From Thiodiazotropha sp040506705 (GTDB taxonomy: Bacteria; Pseudomonadota; Gammaproteobacteria; Chromatiales; Chromatiaceae), in the NCBI GenBank assembly GCA_040506705.1, contig JBEVWG010000042.1, positions 1 to 64,000 of the forward strand: 64,000 nt of DNA, written 5' to 3'. Of this stretch, positions 34,839 to 43,964 are shown one piece after another. Below the pieces are notes generated by a model. It was given only the letters and a program-made list of their open reading frames with translations. It was not told the origin of the DNA and searched no databases. The position numbers were made by a program, and so were the translations under genes. How positions within the stretch are numbered: position 1 is the first letter of the stretch; each line of letters opens with the position of its first letter.

Positions 34839-35789
34839 CTACAACCACCCTTTTTCTTTGTAATAACGTATTGCGCCATCATGAAAAGGGGCGCTATTAC
34901 CCTGCAACATATCCTCGGCCTGAAGATGCTCAAAAGCCGGATGGAGTTTGCGGAATTTATCCAGGTTATCAAACACCGTCTTTACAAGTTGATAGACCAC
35001 CTCATCATCCACATGCTCAGATGAGACCAGGGTTGCCTTGACACCAAAGGTGGGGGTATCAGATTCACTCCCTTGATACATCCCTCCAGGTATGGAAGCC
35101 GGTGCATAATATGGTGTGGTTTCAATCAGCTTTTCAACTAATTCACTCTTAACTGAGACAAGTCGGGTATCGCAGGCGGTCGCAGCTTCCTTAATCGAGG
35201 CATTGGGATGCCCCACCACATAGACCATGGCATCTATCTTATTATCGCATAAGGCTCTGGCCTGCTCGGTCGCCTTCAACTCTGAGGCAAGTTTGAACGC
35301 CTGCTTACTCCAGCCATGTTTTTCCATTAAAACTTCCATTGTGCCCCGTTGACCCGATCCTGGATTGCCAATATTGACCCTTTTATCCTTAAGATCTGTA
35401 AACGCCTCGATGCCACTCTCTTTGCGAGCCATCACTGTAAAGGGTTCACTATGGATGGAAAAAACCGCTCTCAGACTCTTATTCTCGCCCTGTTTGGTAA
35501 ATTTTGAGCTGCCATTATAGGCATGATATTGCCAATCGGATTGGGCAACACCAAAATCGAGTTCCTTCGCTGCGATCGTATTGAGGTTGAAGATCGAACC
35601 CCCAGTGGATTCAACTGAGCATCTAATACCGTGCGTTTTCCGGCCTTTGTTCAGCAGCCGACAGATCGCACCACCAGTGGGATAGTAAACCCCGGTAAGA
35701 CCACCTGTTCCAATACTGATGAATTGTTGCTCAGCGCTGACACTGAGCAACGGCAATAGCAACAGACCGAGTCCAAGAACCTTTTTCAT
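34839..35789 (-). CDS. TAXI-family TRAP transporter substrate-binding protein
   Basis: 316 residues from the ATG at 35789, which has GGAGGA five bases before it. A signal peptide (about 1-19) is followed by the family opening FISIGTGGLTGVYYPTGGAI, then VESTGGSIFNL, DFGVAQSDW and RVNIGNPGSGQRGT. TAXI receptors capture small acids such as glutamate-like compounds for TRAP permeases. The likely partner permease is at 31446-33992, separated by the oppositely oriented DUF481 gene. Confidence 0.93.
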   Translation of the reverse strand: MKKVLGLGLLLLPLLSVSAEQQFISIGTGGLTGVYYPTGGAICRLLNKGRKTHGIRCSVESTGGSIFNLNTIAAKELDFGVAQSDWQYHAYNGSSKFTKQGENKSLRAVFSIHSEPFTVMARKESGIEAFTDLKDKRVNIGNPGSGQRGTMEVLMEKHGWSKQAFKLASELKATEQARALCDNKIDAMVYVVGHPNASIKEAATACDTRLVSVKSELVEKLIETTPYYAPASIPGGMYQGSESDTPTFGVKATLVSSEHVDDEVVYQLVKTVFDNLDKFRKLHPAFEHLQAEDMLQGNSAPFHDGAIRYYKEKGWL

Positions 35790-35865
35790 GCTTCCTCCAA
35801 TTACATTCATTTTTTAATAATTCGCTATTATCTGATTCAATCGATACCTACCATCGATAGTCAGT

Positions 35866-36645
35866 TCATTTCAAAAAATTGCTCACTGCCTGAGCAAACT
35901 GATCAGGTTGTTCAGCGTAAAGCCAATGCCCGGCGCCATGTATCATTCGTTGTCGATTGTGAGGAAAACAGTGTTGAATCACTTTTAGTGCGTCACTGTT
36001 TACATAATCGGATCTTTCACCATGAATAAATAGTACATCACCAGGATAGACACTTTCTCCAATCACGGGAAAACCTGAGAGGGCGGGCAAAGCGCTCTGC
36101 AATACCTGCAGATTAAACCGCCAGACCCAATCCTGCTCCTGTTTTAGCAGATTTTGTAATAGATATTGTCGCACCCCTCGATCCACAACAGATTTTGAAA
36201 GATGACTGTCTGCCTCCTCACGATTTTGAAGTTGCTGCAGAGGCATCTCATCCAATCCCTTAAAGATAGAGGTAAAACGGTTACCATAGGCAACTGGAGC
36301 AATATCAGCAACCACCAGCCTATCGATCCGTTCCGGATGGGTGAGGGCTGCCCACATCGCAACTTTACCCCCCATACTGTGACCCAGCAGGGATAGACTG
36401 GGCAGCTCAAGGGTATCGAGCAGCTGCATCAGATCCTCAACCATCACTGGATAGTTCATCTCATCCCGATGAGGGGATCTGCCATGATTACGCAGATCAG
36501 GCACAATGATTCTGTAGTCGTTCTGAAGCCTGCGAACTATGCCCATCCAATTGCTTGATGAACCGAACAGGCCATGCATGAGACAAAGGACAGGTCCGCT
36601 TTTATCACCCAAATCCCTGTAGCAGAGCAGTGGATCTTTACTCAT
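35866..36645 (-). CDS. Alpha/beta hydrolase, YbfF-like esterase
   Basis: 259 residues from the ATG at 36645. Family features: MHGLFGSSSNWM oxyanion region, nucleophile elbow LGHSMGGK, and catalytic His in GAGHWLY. It resembles YbfF-type acyl-CoA esterases by length and opening block. The start overlaps the stop of the upstream methyltransferase gene (ATGA), which indicates translational coupling. Confidence 0.85.
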   Translation of the reverse strand: MSKDPLLCYRDLGDKSGPVLCLMHGLFGSSSNWMGIVRRLQNDYRIIVPDLRNHGRSPHRDEMNYPVMVEDLMQLLDTLELPSLSLLGHSMGGKVAMWAALTHPERIDRLVVADIAPVAYGNRFTSIFKGLDEMPLQQLQNREEADSHLSKSVVDRGVRQYLLQNLLKQEQDWVWRFNLQVLQSALPALSGFPVIGESVYPGDVLFIHGERSDYVNSDALKVIQHCFPHNRQRMIHGAGHWLYAEQPDQFAQAVSNFLK

Positions 36646-37850
36646 GCTAATCCTGGATCTATCCCATGGGGAGCGTAGAAGCATTCACAAGCCAACATCT
36701 GAGTGAGCAGTTCCAGAGCTTGCGCTTCAGTGACTTGTTGATCACCAAGACGTTGCAGAATTTCTTGATAGGTGAATGTGGCTCCCGATTCTGACGCCAG
36801 CGAAATCAGTCGATCCGTTAGTCGATCATTGTTGATCGGCAGTGGACGTCCTCGAAGAGACCAATTCACCTTTCCACTCTCATCTTCAGTAGGTTGCAGC
36901 TGAGGGTTTAGAGCAAATTTAGTTGCCATCAGTTCTGCTCTCTTCAGTGGTTTACGAGGCTCATCCCCTATACGTGACGCCACCAGAGTCAACTTAGGCC
37001 GGTAAGCCAACCGTTCAACCACCTGATAACGCTCCCTCGGACCAAGTGCTCTCAGTTGCGTAGAGAGATCCGCATCGTCAGTCATAGCCGCAACAGACCA
37101 ATCCAAAGTCTCATGCCAGCGTATAAAGCGCAATCCTGCTGCCTCGAGCAGATCCCATAAGCCATTGATATCATAGCTTTGCTCATGGACATGCAAACAG
37201 CGATCAGCAAACTCCACCTCATCCACGAAAGCAGTTCCTTGCCAGCAGTTCCCCTTGAAAACACCCTCTTCTGCAACTTGGGCAAGGGCCTTTGCATTGG
37301 CGTGGCGATCGCGATCTCTCTCTGCATCTGGTGAGATAATATCCAGTGCTTGAAGATAGCGATCCAGCGGTTGTCGACCGTAGCTGCCATCCACCATAAA
37401 CCCTATCACCCCATGAGGTGCCAGATATTCAGTGAGCCGCTGTAGCCCCTTTAGTGGATCGTTGAGATGGTGCAGGACGCCATAGGAGAGTATGACATCG
37501 AACCCTCTCCCCTTCTCTGGCAGGGTTGTGCTATCGAGAAGGTCCGCCACCTGGAAGTTGAGATTGGATAGGCGATGAGCTTTTGCCCTTGCTGATGCCT
37601 CTTCAATGGCCACACGATTGATATCGATGCCAATGAACTGATCCCGACTCTCCTTTGCCGCCACAGCAGTAAGGTTGACTCCCCGTCCGCAGCCCGCCTC
37701 AAGAATATGGAGATATTGTGGGATACCCTGAGGTCGTTCGATATAGCTCAACAGCAGCCGTCCATGGTAACCGTCACAGAAGGGCTTGTTACCCGACGGG
37801 TAGGGATGGGCCTCATAAAAGGCCCGAACGGCGGCTGTCACCCTGTCCAA
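36642..37850 (-). CDS. Class I SAM-dependent methyltransferase with C-terminal helical domain
   Basis: 402 residues. Residues 45-200 form the methyltransferase fold with motif I ILEAGCGRGVNL, an acidic GIDINRVAI strand end and VILSYGVLHHLNDP. The C-terminal ~110 residues (about 290-402) form a separate winged-helix-like domain (LISLASESGATFTYQEILQR). Similar two-domain methyltransferases are known but their substrate is not. It couples with the downstream hydrolase gene by a 4-bp overlap and ends 16 bp after lpd. Confidence 0.82.
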   Translation of the reverse strand: MDRVTAAVRAFYEAHPYPSGNKPFCDGYHGRLLLSYIERPQGIPQYLHILEAGCGRGVNLTAVAAKESRDQFIGIDINRVAIEEASARAKAHRLSNLNFQVADLLDSTTLPEKGRGFDVILSYGVLHHLNDPLKGLQRLTEYLAPHGVIGFMVDGSYGRQPLDRYLQALDIISPDAERDRDRHANAKALAQVAEEGVFKGNCWQGTAFVDEVEFADRCLHVHEQSYDINGLWDLLEAAGLRFIRWHETLDWSVAAMTDDADLSTQLRALGPRERYQVVERLAYRPKLTLVASRIGDEPRKPLKRAELMATKFALNPQLQPTEDESGKVNWSLRGRPLPINNDRLTDRLISLASESGATFTYQEILQRLGDQQVTEAQALELLTQMLACECFYAPHGIDPGLA

Positions 37851-37866
37851 ACTGGTTTTCCAGAAA

Positions 37867-39591
37867 TTAGCGCTTTCTTGGTGGCATCAGATCTGTAATG
37901 CTGCCCTCGGCCATTTCTGCTGCAAAACAGATGGTCTCATTCAGAGTTGGGTGGGGGTGTATGGTTAAGCCGATATCTTCAGCATCGGCCCCCATTTCCA
38001 GGGCCAGCACCGTCTCACCAATCAGCTCCCCAGCGTTTGGACCAACGATACCCGCACCCAGAATACGGTGAGTCTTGGGATCAAACAGTAGCTTGGTCAC
38101 CCCCTCTTCCCGGCCAATACCCAGCGCTCTACCACTGGCGGCCCAGGGGAATGCCCCTTTCTCATATTCTATACCCTGGGCCTTGGCTTCAGTTTCGGTC
38201 AAACCCATCCAGGCAACTTCAGGATCAGTGTAGGCCACTGATGGGATAGTCATTGGATCGAAACTGGCAGGCAGACCTGCGATCACTTCTGCAGCCACCT
38301 TGGCTTCATGAGTGGCTTTATGGGCCAGCATCGGCTGCCCCACCACGTCACCAATTGCATAGATATTCGGTACATTGGTTCGCATATGTTGGTCAACCGG
38401 GATGAAACCCCGTTCATCCACATTGACCCCTGCGGCTTCCGCATTGATTTTTTTACCATTCGGAACACGCCCCACTGAAACCAGTACCCGGTCGTAGCTT
38501 TGTGGTTTTTCAGGGGCCTGTTTACCTTCAAAAGTAACCTTGAGGCCACTCTTCTGCGCCTGTATATCGGTTACTTTGGTGCCCAACATGATATTTTTAT
38601 AACGACTTTTAATGCGTTTCTGTAGAGGACGAACCAGATCCGGGTCACAACCTGGAATCAGATTCTCCTGTAATTCAACCACATCGATCTGGCTACCCAG
38701 AGTGCAATACACCGTCGCCATCTCAAGCCCGATAATGCCTCCCCCCACAACCAACATGCGCTTAGGGATATCTGCAAGCTCCAGTGCGCCAGTAGAGTCG
38801 ATCAGCCTGGGATCATCGTTTGGAAAACCCGGAATCTTCACCGGACTGGAGCCACAGGCAATGATGGCATCGGTAAAATCGATGGAGGTCGTACCCTCAG
38901 CACCATTCACCGCAATCCTTTTTGGAGACTCAAAGCGGGCAATCCCATGAACAACCTCTACTTTTCGCTGTTTAGCCAGAGCTTTTAATCCGCCGGTAAG
39001 CTTTTGTACTACCTTATCCTTGCCAGCCCGTAACTTGTCCAGATCCACTTTTGGCTTACCAAAACTGACCCCAAGCTCGGCCATTTCAGCGGCTTCATTG
39101 ATCACAGCTGCTGCATGAAGTAGGGCCTTTGACGGTATACAACCTACATTCAGACATACCCCCCCAAGGGCATCATATCGTTCTATCAAAATCACCCGCT
39201 TGCCCAGGTCTGCAGCTCGAAATGCTGCAGTATAGCCACCTGGCCCAGCACCAAGAACCACCACATCAACCTGTTTGTCTGCTGCACCTTTCACTACATC
39301 TGAAACCGGCGCTTTAGTTGGTTCTGGTTTCTCGTTTACATTCGCTCCTGATTCCAGCTCCAGCTTAAGAATAGTGGCACCCATGGAGATCTTCTCCCCA
39401 ACCTTGACCACTACCTCCTTGATCGTGCCACTATGAGGGGAAGGGATATCCATTGTCGCTTTGTCACTCTCCAGAGTGATAATAGAATCCTCTGCATCTA
39501 CCCGGTCACCAGGGGATACCAGAATTTCGATGATATCAACCTGCTCGAAATCACCAATATCGGGAAGGGTCACGTCGACAATGCCACTCAT
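37867..39591 (-). CDS. lpdA: Dihydrolipoamide dehydrogenase (E3) with N-terminal lipoyl domain
   Basis: 574 residues from the ATG at 39591, preceded by GAGAGGAG. Residues 1-75 are a lipoyl domain with the lipoylated Lys in ESDKATM, as in the E3 of PDH complexes of neisserial type. The E3 body has the FAD site VLGAGPGGYTAAFRA, the redox pair in GGVCLNVGCIPSK, the NAD-binding VVGGGIIGLEMA and the active-site His in HPHPTLNE. It oxidises dihydrolipoyl E2 with NAD+. It is separated from aceE-aceF by about 5.5 kb of unrelated genes. Confidence 0.95.
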   Translation of the reverse strand: MSGIVDVTLPDIGDFEQVDIIEILVSPGDRVDAEDSIITLESDKATMDIPSPHSGTIKEVVVKVGEKISMGATILKLELESGANVNEKPEPTKAPVSDVVKGAADKQVDVVVLGAGPGGYTAAFRAADLGKRVILIERYDALGGVCLNVGCIPSKALLHAAAVINEAAEMAELGVSFGKPKVDLDKLRAGKDKVVQKLTGGLKALAKQRKVEVVHGIARFESPKRIAVNGAEGTTSIDFTDAIIACGSSPVKIPGFPNDDPRLIDSTGALELADIPKRMLVVGGGIIGLEMATVYCTLGSQIDVVELQENLIPGCDPDLVRPLQKRIKSRYKNIMLGTKVTDIQAQKSGLKVTFEGKQAPEKPQSYDRVLVSVGRVPNGKKINAEAAGVNVDERGFIPVDQHMRTNVPNIYAIGDVVGQPMLAHKATHEAKVAAEVIAGLPASFDPMTIPSVAYTDPEVAWMGLTETEAKAQGIEYEKGAFPWAASGRALGIGREEGVTKLLFDPKTHRILGAGIVGPNAGELIGETVLALEMGADAEDIGLTIHPHPTLNETICFAAEMAEGSITDLMPPRKR

Positions 39592-39965
39592 GTAGGCTCC
39601 TCTCAGTTTTTTGTTGTCTAAGTTTGCGCTATTTAAGGGCAAATCTATTCGATGCCTCTGCTCAGAACGCTGTAAATATGGGGTTCTATTAGCCCTTTAT
39701 AGCATTTCTGCCGCTGAGAGCGAACCATGCATTGCACTGGAGTGATGCAAATTGATCCAGAGAGGGTATCTCTTCCGGTAATTGCAAAAAACGTCATTCA
39801 GAAATCTGAGGGAGAGGGCTTAGCTATCGGGACTTCAACAGCGCTCATGGTCAAGCATCAGTTGCCAGTAAGCCCTAACTTGAAGTCCCTAAGCATTTGA
39901 GACTTTTAGCCGCGGATTTGATAGAGCCGAGAGTTGACTCAGTGTAGAGTTCTGTTAGTTATTAA
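39592..39965. other. 374-bp gap upstream of lpdA
   Basis: It contains the interleaved inverted repeats at 39815-39889. No credible gene. On the minus strand it includes the lpdA leader and promoter, or the 3' end of the lipoprotein transcript. Confidence 0.45.
39815..39889. promoter_or_regulatory. Interleaved inverted repeats (pseudoknot-like arrangement)
   Basis: Two exact inverted pairs interleave as A-B-A'-B'. A is AGGGCTTA (39815-39822) with TAAGCCCT (39869-39876). B is GGGACTTCAA (39829-39838) with TTGAAGTCCC (39880-39889). The order allows a pseudoknot or two alternative hairpins in RNA from either strand. A regulatory leader of lpdA or a small RNA would fit. No family match is known to me. 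Confidence 0.4.
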
Positions 39966-40211
39966 CTACTTATCTCCAGACACCTCAGAACCCGCGCTCT
40001 CGTTACTCCCTGCCGAGCCAACAGCTTCAAAAGCGGCCTGTTCGGATTGTACCGTTCCCTGATCTGTAGCAGATTCAGCAACAGATTGTTGGGATTGCTC
40101 TGTCATGGAAGTCGGTGCTGCAGAACTGCTGCTCTCTGTCTCAGCCGATTTTCCACAAGCAACTGATGTAAGGGCAATGGATGCGGCAACTGCAATGGTC
40201 AGTCTATTCAT
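39966..40211 (-). CDS. Small Ser/Glu/Ala-rich lipoprotein
   Basis: 81 residues from the ATG at 40211, with GAGGA nine bases before it. Signal peptide ends at a lipobox (TSVAC, Cys 19). The mature part is disordered-looking, rich in Ser, Glu, Gln and Ala. No domain recognised. The lipobox and ribosome site support a real gene. Confidence 0.6.
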   Translation of the reverse strand: MNRLTIAVAASIALTSVACGKSAETESSSSAAPTSMTEQSQQSVAESATDQGTVQSEQAAFEAVGSAGSNESAGSEVSGDK

Positions 40212-40485
40212 GATTTCATTCCTCAATTTCCATATTCTTGGGTTTAGCCTAAATCTTCCAGGCAGGTTTTTATATAATCAATTGGAGATTGAGGATGTGA
40301 CTTAGGCACCGATATTGATTAATCAGCGTGCAAATATCTTTAGATTAATTTATAACCATACCCCTTCAAAAATCAATACTTTCTATTAATACCATTCGGT
40401 AGATCAATAACCTCACCCAGTCTAAACTGTTTTTTGTGCAATCAGTTTTGCAGCCTTTTCATCCAGCAGACAGGGGTTAGAGAGT

Positions 40486-40632
40486 ATGGCAATAGAAACA
40501 ACCGAAATGATTTCGAGCACTGTAATATTTGCAGGTGTATTGATACTGCTGGTCTCTTGCATATTTGCTCTAACCAACAAGAAGCTCTGGGTAATGGCAG
40601 ACGAGACGTCCAAACCTTCAGACAAGGCGTAG
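40486..40632 (+). CDS. 48-residue single-pass membrane protein
   Basis: Translation from the ATG at 40486 gives 48 residues: MAIETTEMISSTVIFAG, a hydrophobic helix with LILLVSCIFAL, then TNKKLWVMADETSKPSDKA. GAGAG lies just before the ATG. The positive/negative charge split around one helix is typical of a small inner-membrane protein. It is convergent with the sensor gene ending at 40710. No homologue recognised. Confidence 0.5.
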   Translation: MAIETTEMISSTVIFAGVLILLVSCIFALTNKKLWVMADETSKPSDKA

Positions 40633-40709
40633 TCGAATCGCTTTTGAAAGATCTGAATACCTTCAGACGGAGCAGATTTAAGGTAGACTCAGCTGGCTGA
40701 TCCGGCTTC

Positions 40710-43700
40710 TCAAGTTGTACCAGTCTCCAGCAACTCCCCTTTAAGCAAATCATCCAGACCCTCAGCTGTAAGGGGCCGTGAATAGTAGTAGCCTTGCAGA
40801 TTTTCACAGCCAACATCGACTAAAAATTCTGCCTGCTCTTTAGTCTCAACGCCTTCTGCAACCAGTGCCAGATTGAGACTATCCGCCATCGCCACAATCG
40901 TCTTAACCAGTATTACATCTTCAAGATCATTCGGCAGGTCGCAAACAAAGGAGCGGTCAATTTTAAGCGCATCCACTGGGAATCGTTTAAGATAACTCAA
41001 TGAGGAGTATCCAGTACCAAAATCATCAACGGAGAGTGACACCCCAAGTTCCTTGAAACCAGATAACCAGGCCATTGCCTCATCTGTATCTCTCATCAAC
41101 AGGCTCTCTGTTATCTCAAGTGTAAGGAAGTCAGAAGAGATTCCCGTCTCATCCAAAACCTTCTTAAGAAGATCCGCCTCTAGCCCCAGCTCTCTTTGGC
41201 GACTGGAAAGATTTACTGCCATCTTCAAATCACTTAACCCGGCATCATGCCATTTTTTCAACTGCTGACACGATTTATTCAAGACCCAATCACCAATCGG
41301 ACCTATCTGACCACTGTCTTCAGCGACTGGAATAAATAGTGCCGGAGAAACCATACCACGATGCGGATGATGCCAGCGCAATAGAGCTTCTACACTGACA
41401 ACTTTATTCAACTTCGGATTGATAACGGGCTGATAGTAGACTTCCAACTCATCACGCTTGATTGCCTGTCGCAGATCCAATTCCAACTGCCTGCGCTCCA
41501 AGGTATGTTGCTGCATGGAAGCGGTAAAGAACTGATAAGTATTTCTACCTTGCTCTTTGGCTTGGTACATCGCCATATCGGCATTTCGCAACAGTGAGTC
41601 TGCATTGACCGCATCGTCAGGATAGACTGTGATACCTATGCTCGCCCCTATATATATCTCTCGCCCGTAGAGTGAAAAGACTCTGGTAATTTGTTCGATG
41701 ATATTTGCCGCCACATGGGCCACGGAATCCATTTCTGTCACATCCTGTAAAAGAATAACGAATTCATCACCACCAAAGCGGGCTACTGTATCTGACTCTC
41801 GCAGACAGGCCTTTATTCGTGCAGATACGAGTTGTAACAACTCATCACCTACGACATGTCCGAAGGTATCATTGACCACTTTAAAATGATCAAGGTCGAG
41901 AAACAGAACTGCGAGCATCCAGTTTTCACGGTGAGCGGAAACTATTGCCTGGTTCAGTCGATCAGAGAGTAATGAGCGATTTGGTAATCCAGTGAGTGCA
42001 TCATAGTTTGCCTGATAGCGAATCTGCTCCTCATCCTCTTTATGTTTGGTTATGTCAGAGAAGACTGCAACAAACTCCTTGGCGACGCCATTCTCACCCT
42101 TGATCGATGAAATTGATAACCACTCAGGAAAAACACTCCCATCCTTACGACGATTCCAAACCTCTCCCGACCAATAACCTTTCTGTAATACCGATTCCCA
42201 TAATTTCTCGTAAAATGATTTGCTATGTCTTCCTGAACTGAGGATGTTCGGCATACGCCCCAGCACCTCTTCCTGGCTATAGCCAGTAATTCTTGTGAAT
42301 GCTGGATTGACTGTTTTTATCCTGTTCTCTTCATCGGTCACCATAATACCTTCGGCAGTTGTATCAAATACCGTGGCATTCATTCTCAACTGATCCTCTG
42401 CCCGTTTCTGTGCCGTGATATCCTCTTTGACAGCAATGAAATGAGTTATCGTACCTCGCTCATCTCTCAATGGTGATATTGATGCGGATTCCCAATAGAT
42501 CGAACCATCTTTTCGCCTGTTATGAAACATTCCACGCCACTCTTTTCCAGCCAGCAGGCTCACCCACATCTCCTGGTAATCGAGCTTTGTCTTATCTCCA
42601 CCCTGCAAAAATCTTGGATTTTTCCCAACTGCTTCCTTAGCGGAGTAACCTGATACTTTTTCAAATCTGGGATTTACATACTCGATAATACCGTCCGTAT
42701 TGGTTATCACTACTGAAGCAGGACTCTGCTCAAGAACCCTGCCCAATTTACGCAAATCAGCTTCAGCCCGTTTTGACTCTGTAATATCACTTCTTACGCA
42801 GACGAGCCCACCCTCTGTGGTTCTGTTGTTACTCGCAAGATACCAAGTGCCATTTTCCAGCTCTTCAAGATATTGTCCTCTGGGCAGCGAATCGATAACC
42901 GGCTCTCCCTCCAGATTTCGGTTTTTTACACGCCCGCCTGCCGTAGCTTGTAACTCATTCAAGCTGATATTTTCAACCCGCTCTTTGAGCCAAGGGTAGA
43001 AATCTTCAAAGCGGTGGTTGAATAACACCAGGTTTCCATCTGAATCGAAAAGTGCAAAGGCTTCGGAGAGATTATTCACCGCATCATGTAACCGATACCA
43101 TGAGCGGTTCGACTCTTGATGGGCGATATACAGACTCTTTACCAGTTGCCATAATCCTATAATCAGGATAAATACAGCTACCGCCAAGAGCATTATTAAC
43201 TGCCGCTTTCTCGCTGTCTCAGCAATCCTGTTATCTTCGTGCTCGGTGTGAATATCCTCAAAATTGCTATTACTTGGCACGGCTAAGTAGCGATTTTTTA
43301 AAGAGCCTAATTCAGTCACACCAAGGAGATTGGAGTCAACATGAAATAGAATTTGCTCCAGTAAAGCCTGATTCTCTGAATCCGGTAAAACAACTCTCTT
43401 CATCTCTTGCAATGCGTGCTTAATTTCTGTGAATTGAGTATTGGTGGCAAACAGGTGAAAGGCATAGAGCTTGTTAATGAGCGCAAGAATAGATTCGTAT
43501 GTTTCTGGATCTGCTTGTTGTAACTCTTTAGCTATGATTGGCAGATAGTGAATACCATTGCGCACCACAGCAGCCTGGAATTTTATTTTCTCCAATAGGA
43601 GAAGCTTTTCATCTATCCCCTGCCAATAGATATTAAATAGATCCGTGATAGATCGCTCATTGACCTGTTCATGTTCATCTTCATATTCGTCTATAACTCG

Positions 43701-43964
43701 ATCTATCTCTTTTTTCAGCGCCTTGATACGGTAGGAGGTCTCCACAAGCGGATCATATTGGACCATCAGAAATGAAGCGATACTCAACATGTCTCGATCG
43801 AGACTGGCATCCAGTTTCTTTAGATGGAGTAAGTGTTGAGAAATTTCAGTGTAACCCTTGGATTCATCATTCCAGAATAGCGCAAGGAGCATTGCAAAAG
43901 CCAAGCTTAACCCGATCAGCAGGAAGCCGCGTTTAGCACCGATTGACTTGAACAACTTAATCAT
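40710..43964 (-). CDS. DAHL-PAS(3)-GGDEF-EAL membrane sensor protein
   Basis: 1084 residues. TM1 (about 12-28), then an extracytoplasmic helical domain (about 35-240) with the DAHL pattern LKKLDASLDRDML...YDPLVE, TM2 (about 250-272), a PAS (about 285-395), two further PAS domains with PAC motifs (about 405-645), GGDEF (about 655-815) and EAL (about 825-1075). FGGDEF is intact, RESD precedes it as the inhibitory site, and the EAL core VEALLRW with later catalytic blocks (DDFGTGYSSL) is intact. Both synthesis and breakdown of c-di-GMP are possible. Its start overlaps the peroxidase gene stop by 4 bp. Confidence 0.9.
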   Translation of the reverse strand: MIKLFKSIGAKRGFLLIGLSLAFAMLLALFWNDESKGYTEISQHLLHLKKLDASLDRDMLSIASFLMVQYDPLVETSYRIKALKKEIDRVIDEYEDEHEQVNERSITDLFNIYWQGIDEKLLLLEKIKFQAAVVRNGIHYLPIIAKELQQADPETYESILALINKLYAFHLFATNTQFTEIKHALQEMKRVVLPDSENQALLEQILFHVDSNLLGVTELGSLKNRYLAVPSNSNFEDIHTEHEDNRIAETARKRQLIMLLAVAVFILIIGLWQLVKSLYIAHQESNRSWYRLHDAVNNLSEAFALFDSDGNLVLFNHRFEDFYPWLKERVENISLNELQATAGGRVKNRNLEGEPVIDSLPRGQYLEELENGTWYLASNNRTTEGGLVCVRSDITESKRAEADLRKLGRVLEQSPASVVITNTDGIIEYVNPRFEKVSGYSAKEAVGKNPRFLQGGDKTKLDYQEMWVSLLAGKEWRGMFHNRRKDGSIYWESASISPLRDERGTITHFIAVKEDITAQKRAEDQLRMNATVFDTTAEGIMVTDEENRIKTVNPAFTRITGYSQEEVLGRMPNILSSGRHSKSFYEKLWESVLQKGYWSGEVWNRRKDGSVFPEWLSISSIKGENGVAKEFVAVFSDITKHKEDEEQIRYQANYDALTGLPNRSLLSDRLNQAIVSAHRENWMLAVLFLDLDHFKVVNDTFGHVVGDELLQLVSARIKACLRESDTVARFGGDEFVILLQDVTEMDSVAHVAANIIEQITRVFSLYGREIYIGASIGITVYPDDAVNADSLLRNADMAMYQAKEQGRNTYQFFTASMQQHTLERRQLELDLRQAIKRDELEVYYQPVINPKLNKVVSVEALLRWHHPHRGMVSPALFIPVAEDSGQIGPIGDWVLNKSCQQLKKWHDAGLSDLKMAVNLSSRQRELGLEADLLKKVLDETGISSDFLTLEITESLLMRDTDEAMAWLSGFKELGVSLSVDDFGTGYSSLSYLKRFPVDALKIDRSFVCDLPNDLEDVILVKTIVAMADSLNLALVAEGVETKEQAEFLVDVGCENLQGYYYSRPLTAEGLDDLLKGELLETGTT

